Source: Chloroflexota bacterium (GTDB lineage Bacteria > Chloroflexota > Dehalococcoidia > DSTF01 > RBG-16-68-14). Taken from it: a stretch of 5,259 bases of DNA. The notes below the pieces were generated by a model, which was given only the letters and a program-made list of their open reading frames with translations, was not told the DNA's origin and ran no database searches. Location of the stretch: the NCBI GenBank assembly GCA_022561355.1, contig JADFRJ010000176.1:1-5259 (forward strand). Direction: 5' to 3'. This document shows, piece by piece, positions 1 to 5,259 of this stretch (within the stretch, counting starts at the first letter, position 1; each line of letters opens with the position of its first letter). Both the position numbers and the translations under genes were made by a program.

Positions 1-479
1 AGGCGCGCAAGGACACGACCGTCATCATCCACCCGCTGACCGACCACCGGCGTATCCTGCCGATGGAGAAGAAGGGGCAACTCCTGGAGGCGGCGGAAGG
101 GTTCCTGCTTGTCATCTCCTACAACCCGGGCTACCAGAGCGCGCTCAAAGACCTCAAGCACAGCACACGCCAACGTTTCATCTCGATCGATTTTGGGCAC
201 CCGCCGAAGGAGATCGAGGCCCAGATCATCGCGCATGAAAGCGGCATCGATACGGAGACGTCGGATTCGTTGGCGAAGCTGGGTGAGAAGGTCCGCAACC
301 TGAAAGAGCATGGCCTGAGCGAAGGCGTGAGCACGCGCCTGCTGATCTACGCGGGCCGCCTGATGGAAGAAGGCATCAGCGCGAGGCGCGCCTGCCAGGT
401 GGCCGTCGTCTGGGCGCTGACGGACGACGTGGACGTCCAGCGCAGCATCGAAGAGGTCGTTAGCGCGATCTTTGAATAG
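1..479 (+). CDS. MoxR-family AAA+ ATPase, CbbQ/NirQ/NorQ type, C-terminal part (5' truncated)
   Basis: The reading frame is open from the left edge (first full codon at 3) to TAG at 477-479, giving 158 visible residues. Members of this family are usually about 260-300 residues, so the Walker A and most of Walker B lie outside the window. Visible are the post-Walker-B segment HPLTDHRRILP (fragment residues 10-20), the sensor-1 strand LLVISYNPGYQ with Asn41, the arginine-finger segment STRQRF (54-59), and then the helical CbbQ C-terminal domain ending in WALTDDVDVQRSIEEVV. Known members are hexameric ATPases that work with a VWA-domain partner (CbbO or NorD) to remodel or mature enzymes such as Rubisco or nitric oxide reductase. 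The real target here cannot be read from the sequence. The ATG at 63 is internal, because family-conserved sequence continues upstream of it. The stop codon overlaps the ribosome site of the next gene, which suggests an operon with it. CbbQ, NirQ and NorQ cannot be told apart here, so no symbol is given. Confidence 0.93.
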   Translation, partial: ARKDTTVIIHPLTDHRRILPMEKKGQLLEAAEGFLLVISYNPGYQSALKDLKHSTRQRFISIDFGHPPKEIEAQIIAHESGIDTETSDSLAKLGEKVRNLKEHGLSEGVSTRLLIYAGRLMEEGISARRACQVAVVWALTDDVDVQRSIEEVVSAIFE

Positions 480-491
480 GAGCCTACCTTG
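478..491 (+). promoter_or_regulatory. Ribosome binding site and TTG start of the first cyclophilin gene
   Basis: AGGAG at 478-482 overlaps the TAG stop of the ATPase gene and lies 6 nt before TTG at 489-491. The overlap implies translational coupling. It decides the TTG start, because no in-frame ATG occurs before the signal peptide and lipobox. The motif AGGAGCCTACCTTG recurs almost unchanged before the second cyclophilin. Confidence 0.85.
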
Positions 492-1232
492 ATCAAACGA
501 ATCATCCTCCCCTGCATCGCGGTCCTTAGCCTGGTGCTGCTCATCGCTGCCTGCGGCGATGACAACGGCAGCGACCCGACCCCGATCAGCGACAACAGCG
601 CGCCAACCGAGATTGCGAACGACACTGACAGCGGCGATGTGGCCGAATTCCCGACCGCCGCCGTGCCTTTTTCCGAAGGATGCCAGCAGAGTGACGAAAA
701 GCAGTTCCCGGATGGCCCGGAGACGATCATCGACACCAGCAAGACGTACGTCGCTACGATCACGATGGACAGTGGAGACATCGTAATCGAGCTGTTCAGC
801 GACACGCCTATCACAACCAACAACTTCGTCTTCCTCGCCTGTAAGGGCTACTACAACGGCCTGACGTTCCACCGCGTGATCACCGGGTTCATGGCCCAAG
901 GCGGCGACCCGACAGGCTCCGGTTCCGGCGGCCCCGGCTACTCGATCCCCGACGAGGACAGCGCCGGCCACCGCATGGACGCCGGCGTGATCAGCATGGC
1001 GAAGGCCGGCCCGGACACCACCGGCAGCCAGTTCTTCATCACCTACACGCCGCAGCCGGGTCTCGAACCGGACTTCACGGTCTTTGGCCAGGTCATCTCG
1101 GGCATGGACGTCGTCGACGGGATCACACCACGCGACCCCGGCGATCCGAACGATGCAATCGGTCACGATCGAAGAGCGCTAGGCGCGTCGGTAGGCGAGT
1201 TCTCGGCAGAAATGAACCAACCAGGACGTTAG
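489..1232 (+). CDS. Cyclophilin-type peptidyl-prolyl cis-trans isomerase, lipoprotein, with frameshift-altered C-terminus
   Basis: A 247-residue protein from TTG. Residues 1-22 form a lipoprotein signal: MIKR, a hydrophobic stretch, then the lipobox I19-A20-A21-C22. It should therefore be lipid-anchored on the outer face of the membrane. Residues 23-63 are a low-complexity Asp/Ser/Thr/Pro linker, and about 85-215 are the cyclophilin domain, which catalyses proline cis-trans isomerisation. Catalytic-site equivalents are present: R129, F134, M135, Q137, Q181 and F183. The usual Pro of the HRVIPGF motif is Thr132. Positions matching human CypA N102, W121 and H126 are K172, G191 and F196. After A223 the reading frame departs from the downstream paralogue, so the last 24 residues are not family sequence. 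The ancestral ending VTIEER and its TAG (1162-1182) remain in another frame. The fold itself should be intact, and activity is likely but not certain. It is probably in an operon with the ATPase gene (9-nt gap) and the second cyclophilin (16-nt gap). Confidence 0.92.
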   Translation: MIKRIILPCIAVLSLVLLIAACGDDNGSDPTPISDNSAPTEIANDTDSGDVAEFPTAAVPFSEGCQQSDEKQFPDGPETIIDTSKTYVATITMDSGDIVIELFSDTPITTNNFVFLACKGYYNGLTFHRVITGFMAQGGDPTGSGSGGPGYSIPDEDSAGHRMDAGVISMAKAGPDTTGSQFFITYTPQPGLEPDFTVFGQVISGMDVVDGITPRDPGDPNDAIGHDRRALGASVGEFSAEMNQPGR

Positions 1233-1237
1233 TGCTC

Positions 1238-1248
1238 AGGAGTCTACT

Positions 1249-1251
<3 letters not shown>
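1238..1251 (+). promoter_or_regulatory. Ribosome binding site and TTG start of the second cyclophilin gene
   Basis: AGGAG at 1238-1242 stands 6 nt before TTG at 1249-1251. The 14-nt block AGGAGTCTACTTTG differs at only two positions from the block before the first cyclophilin (478-491), so the initiation site was duplicated with the gene. This supports TTG 1249 as the start. The next in-frame ATG (1351) lies inside the conserved domain, and the frame closes upstream at TGA 1213-1215. Confidence 0.8.
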
Positions 1252-1785
<534 letters not shown>

Positions 1786-1800
1786 GCTCTTTAGAAGAAC

Positions 1801-1823
1801 GCCCACGGACTGAAGCCCGCGGC
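1801..1823 (+). repeat. Imperfect palindrome of the CGGACTGAAGCCCG type
   Basis: CCACGGACT (1803-1811) and AGCCCGCGG (1814-1822) are inverted with 7 of 9 positions complementary. The innermost pairs must open to form a CTGAAG-like loop. It lies just after the second cyclophilin. Short palindromes of this kind are often dispersed intergenic repeats, but only one copy is visible here, so its repetitive nature is inferred. Confidence 0.45.
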
Positions 1824-1839
1824 TCCTCCAGCGAGACCA

Positions 1840-1863
1840 TGCCGCCGGCATCAGCCGGCGGTA
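1840..1863 (+). terminator. Strong GC hairpin, possible transcription end of the ATPase-cyclophilin operon
   Basis: CCGCCGGC (1842-1849) and GCCGGCGG (1854-1861) form a perfect 8-bp stem around an ATCA loop. A G-T wobble and a T-A pair can extend it to 1840-1863. It sits about 55 nt after the second cyclophilin stop and before an independent promoter-like element. No T-tract follows, so it is not a classical intrinsic terminator. It may act as a GC-hairpin terminator, an mRNA 3' end stabiliser, or a dispersed repeat element. Confidence 0.45.
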
Positions 1864-1888
1864 CCGCGTCTGGTCCCCCACCCGCCCG

Positions 1889-1931
1889 TCATTCTGAGCG
1901 AAGCGAAGAATCTGGTCCTCCGGCGACCAGG
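1889..1931 (+). repeat. Intergenic repeat-like element with ATTCT/AGAAT arms and CTGGTC/GACCAG hairpin
   Basis: The segment ATTCTGAGCGAAGCGAAGAAT (1891-1911) has 5-bp inverted ends, ATTCT and AGAAT. It is followed at once by CTGGTC (1912-1917) and GACCAG (1925-1930), a perfect 6-bp stem with a 7-nt loop. Another CTGGTC at 1870-1875 could compete for the same right arm. From memory, this sequence (read on the other strand as Arg-Phe-Ala-type spurious peptides) is a common dispersed repeat between genes in several phyla. Only one copy lies in this window. Confidence 0.55.
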
Positions 1932-1958
1932 CTTCGCGCACCTGCTTGATCATCGCGC

Positions 1959-1973
1959 TACACTGCCCGCATG
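1959..1973 (+). promoter_or_regulatory. Putative -10 element giving a leaderless phosphoesterase mRNA
   Basis: TACACT at 1959-1964 matches the sigma-70 -10 consensus at 4 of 6 positions. It is followed by 6 nt and then the ATG at 1971, so transcription could begin on the A of the start codon. No purine-rich ribosome site precedes the ATG, which fits leaderless translation. I see no convincing -35 box at 16-18 nt spacing. Confidence 0.45.
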
Positions 1974-2642
1974 AAGCTCGGCATAGTCGCCGACGTGCAC
2001 TGCAATATCGCAGGCCTGCGCACGGCACTCGACGAGATGGGGCCCGTCGACGAGTTGATCTGCGCCGGCGACGCCGTCTACCAGTTTCGCTTCTCCAACG
2101 ACGTTATCGAACTGCTGCGCGAGCGCAACGCCCGCTACATCCTCGGCAACCACGAACGCGTGCTGCTGAGCGAGTGGGGCGAGCGGGCGCGCTCCGGGGA
2201 CGGCGTGCGCAAGGAGCTGGTCGACTACATGGCGAGCCGGCCGTTCGAGACAAATACGGTCGTCGACGGTAAGAAGCTGCTGCTGGTCCACGGCAGTCCG
2301 TACGACCCGCACGACGAGTACCTCTACCCGAACAGCCCGAACTTGCAGAAGCTCTCAGGGCTGGATGCGGACATCGTGATCCTGGGGCACACGCACTACC
2401 ACATGGCGCTGCCGGTGGGCCGGACGCTGGTGATCAATCCCGGGTCGGCGGGCGAGGCGCGCGACCATCGGAACGGCTTCCAACTCTCGTGCGCCGTGCT
2501 CGACACGCAGTCGGGCGAGGTCACGTTCCACCACTACGCCGACCCGACTCGGCCCGCCATCGACCCGGCGATCGTGCCACAGCCAGCGACGAACGCGCAG
2601 TCCGAGTTCCGCCCGCCGGAGAACGCCGCGTGGTGGGACTAA
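1971..2642 (+). CDS. Calcineurin-like metallophosphoesterase, YfcE/MJ0936-like
   Basis: A 223-residue cytoplasmic protein from ATG to TAA. All the metal-site motifs of the calcineurin-like phosphoesterase fold are present in order: D8-V-H10 with N12, G33-D34, G59-N60-H61-E62, V106-H107-G108, and G139-H140-T141-H142. The NPGSAGEARD signature (156-165) is typical of the small YfcE/MJ0936 group of phosphodiesterases. These are usually about 160-250 residues and hydrolyse phosphodiester bonds with a two-metal centre (often Mn or Ni). The natural substrate of most members is unknown, so I give no specific reaction. The last 30 or so residues are a proline-rich extension (ADPTRPAIDPAIVPQP) beyond the fold. 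It begins behind a leaderless-type promoter and is separated from the upstream operon by palindromes. The next gene starts 29 nt downstream, close enough for co-transcription, although its product is exported and functionally unrelated by sequence. Confidence 0.92.
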   Translation: MKLGIVADVHCNIAGLRTALDEMGPVDELICAGDAVYQFRFSNDVIELLRERNARYILGNHERVLLSEWGERARSGDGVRKELVDYMASRPFETNTVVDGKKLLLVHGSPYDPHDEYLYPNSPNLQKLSGLDADIVILGHTHYHMALPVGRTLVINPGSAGEARDHRNGFQLSCAVLDTQSGEVTFHHYADPTRPAIDPAIVPQPATNAQSEFRPPENAAWWD

Positions 2643-2643
2643 G

Positions 2644-2670
2644 GCTGGACGCTGGAAGCTGGAGGCTGGA
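2644..2670 (+). repeat. Four-copy GCTGGA heptad repeat in the gene junction
   Basis: GCTGGA occurs at 2644-2649, 2651-2656, 2658-2663 and 2665-2670, with single spacer bases C, A and G, an exact 7-nt period. It begins 1 nt after the phosphoesterase stop. The spacer G between units 3 and 4 creates GGAGG (2661-2665), which serves as the ribosome site of the following gene. Confidence 0.85.
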
Positions 2671-2674
2671 TTTG
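2661..2674 (+). promoter_or_regulatory. Ribosome binding site and TTG start of the first dockerin-BsuPI gene
   Basis: GGAGG (2661-2665) lies 6 nt before TTG (2672-2674), the same geometry as both cyclophilin genes. The start puts a signal peptide exactly at the N-terminus. In-frame GTG codons at 2630 and 2633 are alternatives that would overlap the previous gene, but they have weaker upstream purine sequence. Confidence 0.7.
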
Positions 2675-3364
2675 AGACTGCTCTTCGCGCTAGCTAGCGC
2701 ATCAGCGCTCGTCGCTGCGCTGATCATCCTAACTGCGCCCGCGTCGGCCGGCATCCAGCCGGCGGGCGACGCCAACTGCGACGGCGTAGTCACCAGCCTC
2801 GACGCCGTGATCGTGTTGCAGGTCGACGCCGGCCTGCTGGACCGCGCGCCTTGCCACATACAGGCCGACGCCAGCTTCGATGGCCTCGTCAACAGCCTGG
2901 ACGCGGCGATCATCCTGCAGCGCGAGGCGGGGCTGCTGGCCCATTGCGATCCGGGTGAGGCGGGCTTCACCGCGTCGCTGACGGCCGTCGACAAGATCGT
3001 GGTTCCTGGCGAGCCCTTCTCGCTAACGCTATCGGTGTCGAACTGCAACGAGCGCGAGACGTCGCGCCGCTACGGCAGCGGCCAGATCTTCGACTTCATC
3101 GTGCGCGACGAGAGCGGGGAGCTGGTCTGGAACTGGGCCCACGGTAGGAGCTTCGTGCTGGCAGTCATGGAGCGCACCTACGGCGACCGTCAGACCGTGA
3201 CGTACGGCGTGGTCTGGGACCAGACCAACAACGATGGCGAAGCGGTCGCGCCCGGCACGTACCAGATCGAAGCGCTGGACGTGGGCTGCACGCTGCCCGC
3301 CCTGGACCAGTGCGACCTCAGCGCCACCATAGCGGTCCAGATCCTCGTCCCGCCGGGGCCCTAG
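2672..3364 (+). CDS. Exported protein: signal peptide, dockerin, one BsuPI-like domain
   Basis: A 230-residue protein from TTG. Residues 1-26 look like a signal peptide (hydrophobic, ending A-P-A-S-A), so it should be secreted or surface-exposed. Residues 31-92 form a type I dockerin with two calcium loops: D33-N35-D37 with D44, and D66-S68-D70 with N74 and D77. Each loop is followed by a helix ending in AGLL. Residues about 97-227 resemble the BsuPI domain, named after an intracellular subtilisin inhibitor of Bacillus. The diagnostic stretches are F140-DFIVRDESGELVWNW (140-155) and APGTYQIEALDVG (193-205). Dockerins bind cohesins or partner domains in a calcium-dependent way. No cohesin is visible here. 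BsuPI-like beta domains are common in exported proteins, so protease inhibition is only one possibility. C125, C206 and C214 may form disulfides. The frame extends upstream to 2489, but that part overlaps the phosphoesterase and has no family content. The next gene encodes a longer relative. Confidence 0.88.
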   Translation: MRLLFALASASALVAALIILTAPASAGIQPAGDANCDGVVTSLDAVIVLQVDAGLLDRAPCHIQADASFDGLVNSLDAAIILQREAGLLAHCDPGEAGFTASLTAVDKIVVPGEPFSLTLSVSNCNERETSRRYGSGQIFDFIVRDESGELVWNWAHGRSFVLAVMERTYGDRQTVTYGVVWDQTNNDGEAVAPGTYQIEALDVGCTLPALDQCDLSATIAVQILVPPGP

Positions 3365-3384
3365 GCGCGGTCGCCAGGCGGCCC

Positions 3385-3413
3385 TTGACGAATCTGGCGG
3401 GCGGTGGTACAAG
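3385..3413 (+). promoter_or_regulatory. Sigma-70-type promoter for the second dockerin-BsuPI gene
   Basis: TTGACG (3385-3390) matches the -35 consensus at 5 of 6 positions. A 17-nt spacer is followed by TACAAG (3408-3413), which matches the -10 at 4 of 6. Transcription would start near 3420, leaving about 27 nt of leader before ATG 3447. The element lies in the 82-nt gap between the two related genes, so the second can be expressed independently. Confidence 0.6.
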
Positions 3414-3446
3414 AGACCTAGGCGGGGGAGCAGGTAAGGCGGCGTC

Positions 3447-4652
3447 ATGACGCAATCGAGCCTCCAAACACGAGCGGCCCGGCTGATGGCCGGCGCCTTG
3501 GCCGCGTTCGCCATCGCATGGGTGGCCCTGGGACTGGCGTCCGCTGGGGAGACGGCGGCTGTCGGCGACGCCAACTGCGACGGCCGCATCGACAGCGTCG
3601 ACGCTCTCCTCGTATTGCAGTTGCACGCCGGCCTGATCAACGAGGTGTGCGGCGATGTCGACGTGAACGGCGACGGAACCGTGAACAGTGTCGATGCGCT
3701 GCTCATAATTCAGTTCCGCGTCGATATTTTGCCCCTCCCCTTAACGCCGACACCCACGGACGGCCCGCCCGAGCCGACCAGGCAGCCGACGCCCGAAGCG
3801 CCCGGCGAACGGGGCGACCTGACAACGTACCTGATGATGTCCGATCTCCCCAACAACGAAGGGATCACCATCTCGCTGACTCTCGCAAACAAGAACCCCG
3901 GGCCCGTGACGCGGGGCTACATGGACGGGCAGGACTATGATGTTGTGGTGCGCGACGGCGAGGGCGAATACGTCTGGAACTATTGGCACGACACGCCGTG
4001 GACGCTGGCGACCGAATTGCAGGTGTGGGAGCCGGGCGAATGGGTCACGTACCAGGCCACCTGGCGGTTCGAGGACAAGGACGGTAACCGCGTCGAGCCG
4101 GGCACGTACGAACTGGAGGCCTTCGACGTGGGTTGCACCATGGATCCGGCCCGACAATGCGACCTCGGTGAGGTCATCGCGGTTGACATTCCGCCACCGC
4201 CGGACTGTACTGGGAAAGATGGCCTGGGGGCTGACCTGATCGTGAGCGGTGGCCGGGAGACGTTCTCCTCAGGCGAAAACGTCTCATTGACGCTAGTGCT
4301 CTTCAATTGCGGAGACACTTCGATGACTCGGGGATATTCAAGCTCTCACATGTACGACTTTGTTATCCAGGACGAAGCTGGGCAGGTCATCTGGCACTGG
4401 TCAAACGGCATGGTATTCGCGCAGCTTCTGACAGGTCGCACCTTCGAGCCCGGTGAGAAGTTCGTCCATCGGACGATCTGGCGACAGGACACGGACGACC
4501 GGCCACTCTTGGCTCCCGAGCTATTTAATGGCGGCGAACTTGTCGCGCCGGGGACCTACCAGATGTCCGGGTTCGATGTCAGCACATGCCGCTTCCAAGA
4601 GATCAGCAATTGTGACCTGATCGCCAGCCAGACGATCGAGATCCTCCCCTAG
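3447..4652 (+). CDS. Exported protein: signal peptide, dockerin, Pro/Thr linker, two BsuPI-like domains
   Basis: A 401-residue protein from ATG, with a weak AAGGCGG ribosome site 4 nt upstream. Residues 1-33 are a signal peptide: Arg near 9-12, a hydrophobic stretch about 14-30, and likely cleavage after A-S-A33. Residues 40-95 are a dockerin with loops D41-N43-D45/D52 and D72-N74-D76/N80/D83, each followed by a helix of the VDALLxxQ type. Residues 96-121 are a Pro/Thr/Glu-rich linker. BsuPI-like domain 1 spans about 126-250 (YDVVVRDGEGEYVWNYW at 164-180, EPGTYELEAFDVG at 217-229). Domain 2 spans about 262-401 (YDFVIQDEAGQVIWHW at 303-318, APGTYQMSGFDV at 367-378). Cysteines fall at C230/C238 in domain 1 and C288/C381/C389 in domain 2. 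It is a longer relative of the preceding gene product, likely by duplication. It could be an extracellular calcium-dependent binding or scaffolding protein, or a tethered protease inhibitor. The sequence does not decide. Confidence 0.9.
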   Translation: MTQSSLQTRAARLMAGALAAFAIAWVALGLASAGETAAVGDANCDGRIDSVDALLVLQLHAGLINEVCGDVDVNGDGTVNSVDALLIIQFRVDILPLPLTPTPTDGPPEPTRQPTPEAPGERGDLTTYLMMSDLPNNEGITISLTLANKNPGPVTRGYMDGQDYDVVVRDGEGEYVWNYWHDTPWTLATELQVWEPGEWVTYQATWRFEDKDGNRVEPGTYELEAFDVGCTMDPARQCDLGEVIAVDIPPPPDCTGKDGLGADLIVSGGRETFSSGENVSLTLVLFNCGDTSMTRGYSSSHMYDFVIQDEAGQVIWHWSNGMVFAQLLTGRTFEPGEKFVHRTIWRQDTDDRPLLAPELFNGGELVAPGTYQMSGFDVSTCRFQEISNCDLIASQTIEILP

Positions 4653-4678
4653 CTACCGCGCCTCTGCTCGCTTCTCGC

Positions 4679-4696
4679 TACAATACGACTGCCATG
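4679..4696 (+). promoter_or_regulatory. Putative -10 element just before the helical-repeat protein gene
   Basis: TACAAT (4679-4684) matches the -10 consensus at 5 of 6 positions and ends 9 nt before ATG 4694, so transcription would begin at or within about 3 nt of the start codon. No ribosome site is visible, which is consistent with leaderless translation. It shares the core CGCTACA-x-T with the element before the phosphoesterase at 1956-1964. No clear -35 box is seen. Confidence 0.5.
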
Positions 4697-5259
4697 AGCC
4701 TAGAGCAGTTCGTATCTGAGGCCGAGCGCCGCCTGGCGGCGCACAGCGCGTCGCTGCCCGACGAGTTCCGCAAATCGTTCGACGAGCTGCGGCCCGCGCT
4801 CTCCGAGCACGACCTGCGGTCGTGGGCGGAGGAGGGCCTGGCGCTGGCCGAGCACTCGCTGCGGTCGTGGGAGGCCGCGGCGGAGTACTTCCGCGTCAGC
4901 CCCCAGGTCGTGCGGAAGCTGGAGACCCCGGCGTTCCGGCGCTGGGTCCACGCCGGCCGCGACCTCGCCGAGCATTCGTCCGTCGTCGCGGCCGCGTACT
5001 TCACCGCCGGTCCGCGAGCCGTCGAGTTCCTCGACGAGCAGCAGATCCACGAATGGGCCATGTTGGGCCGGCACCTCTTTCGCGGGCACTGGAAATCGAT
5101 CTCGCTGGCGTCGACGTTCTTCGCCGCCGGTCCGGGGCTGCTGCCGCTGCTCTCGCTCGATCAGCTCGCGCGCCTGACCACGCTGATCGAGGGCGTCGCC
5201 GAACGCTCCTACGAACTGGCGTCCGACTGCCTGAACGCCGCGCCGGCCGTGCTGGAGAC
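4694..5259 (+). CDS. Helical-repeat protein, N-terminal part, possible NorD/CbbO-like partner (3' truncated)
   Basis: An open frame from ATG 4694 runs without a stop to the window edge, giving 188 full codons. There is no signal peptide or membrane segment, so it is probably cytoplasmic. After an acidic, charged N-terminus (1-40) the protein shows about four repeats of 37-40 residues, starting near 41, 81, 118 and 158. The pattern is W..-G-..-LAE-.S-...-A..-YF-..-(S/G)P-..-(V/L). Examples are EYFRVSPQVVRKL (64-76), AYFTAGPRAVEFL (101-113) and TFFAAGPGLLPLL (141-153). This suggests an all-helical repeat solenoid. From memory, long VWA-domain proteins of the NorD/CoxE type in Chloroflexota begin with similar repeats, and an AAA+ ATPase of the matching CbbQ/NorQ class lies at 1-479. 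That is the basis for the suggested role. The VWA domain with its MIDAS motif, which would prove it, is beyond the window. Confidence is high for a gene and modest for the family. Confidence 0.82.
   Translation, partial: MSLEQFVSEAERRLAAHSASLPDEFRKSFDELRPALSEHDLRSWAEEGLALAEHSLRSWEAAAEYFRVSPQVVRKLETPAFRRWVHAGRDLAEHSSVVAAAYFTAGPRAVEFLDEQQIHEWAMLGRHLFRGHWKSISLASTFFAAGPGLLPLLSLDQLARLTTLIEGVAERSYELASDCLNAAPAVLE

Noticed and set aside
63..65. ATG 63 as the true start of the ATPase gene
   Set aside because: Family-conserved residues (HPLTDHRRILP) continue in frame upstream to the window edge, so the gene is truncated rather than starting here.
489..1232. Calling the first cyclophilin a pseudogene
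   Set aside because: The frameshift lies after the whole catalytic domain, and the signal peptide, lipobox and catalytic-site residues are intact, so a functional product with an altered tail is more likely.
2489..2671. Upstream extension of the first dockerin gene to an ATG at 2489
   Set aside because: The extension lies inside the phosphoesterase gene in another frame and is Arg/Ala-rich without family content. It would also bury the signal peptide more than 60 residues inside the protein.
3029..4318. Several minus-strand frames and plus-strand Arg-rich frames under the second dockerin gene
   Set aside because: All overlap the clearly conserved dockerin and BsuPI coding sequence and show only shadow composition.
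2672..4652. A cellulosome
   Set aside because: Dockerins alone do not make a cellulosome. No cohesin, scaffoldin, carbohydrate-binding module or glycoside hydrolase is present in the window.
4678..5089. Minus-strand frames of 127 and 129 codons at the right edge
   Set aside because: They are antisense to a plus-strand frame that has a promoter-like box, a sensible start and a regular protein repeat. Their own sequences are Arg/Ser-rich without domains.

Overview
The window is GC-rich, gene-dense DNA in which every gene I can support lies on the plus strand. I see six complete or partial coding genes plus a seventh that runs off the right edge. My best guess for the source is a Chloroflexota bacterium, possibly Dehalococcoidia-like. 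This is inference from three things: a tandem of secreted-type cyclophilins, secreted proteins with dockerin modules and no carbohydrate-active domain, and intergenic palindromes of the ATTCTGAGCGAAGCGAAGAAT type. No rRNA or other taxonomic marker is present.

Layout. (1) Positions 1-479 hold the C-terminal half of a CbbQ/NirQ/NorQ-type MoxR AAA+ ATPase. (2) Positions 489-1785 hold two tandem cyclophilin-type peptidyl-prolyl isomerases. The first is a lipoprotein whose C-terminus has been rewritten by an apparent 5-nt deletion. The second is a close paralogue that starts from a near-identical ribosome site but lacks the whole signal peptide and linker. These two are probably co-transcribed with the ATPase gene. 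(3) Positions 1786-1970 are a 185-nt intergenic region packed with palindromes, ending in a -10 element placed for leaderless initiation. (4) Positions 1971-2642 encode a YfcE-like metallophosphoesterase. (5) Positions 2643-2671 are a four-copy GCTGGA heptad repeat that also supplies the ribosome site of the next gene. (6) Positions 2672-3364 and 3447-4652 encode two related exported proteins. Each is a signal peptide, a two-loop dockerin and BsuPI-like beta domains, one in the first protein and two in the second. The second gene has its own good sigma-70-type promoter. (7) From 4694 to the window end, a gene for a helical repeat protein begins directly behind a TACAAT box. It is a candidate partner of the AAA+ ATPase (NorD/CbbO-like), but its C-terminus is outside the window.

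The most interesting content is the pair of dockerin-BsuPI proteins, a combination of a calcium-binding attachment module with a fold named after a protease inhibitor. Next is the possible flanking of these envelope genes by two halves of a MoxR AAA+/VWA-type system. Functional links between the blocks are inference. The sequence itself shows only order, orientation and domain content.

Two modes of translation start are visible. Three genes use TTG behind a strong AGGAG or GGAGG site at 6-nt spacing. Two ATG genes have no ribosome site and sit just behind a -10 box.
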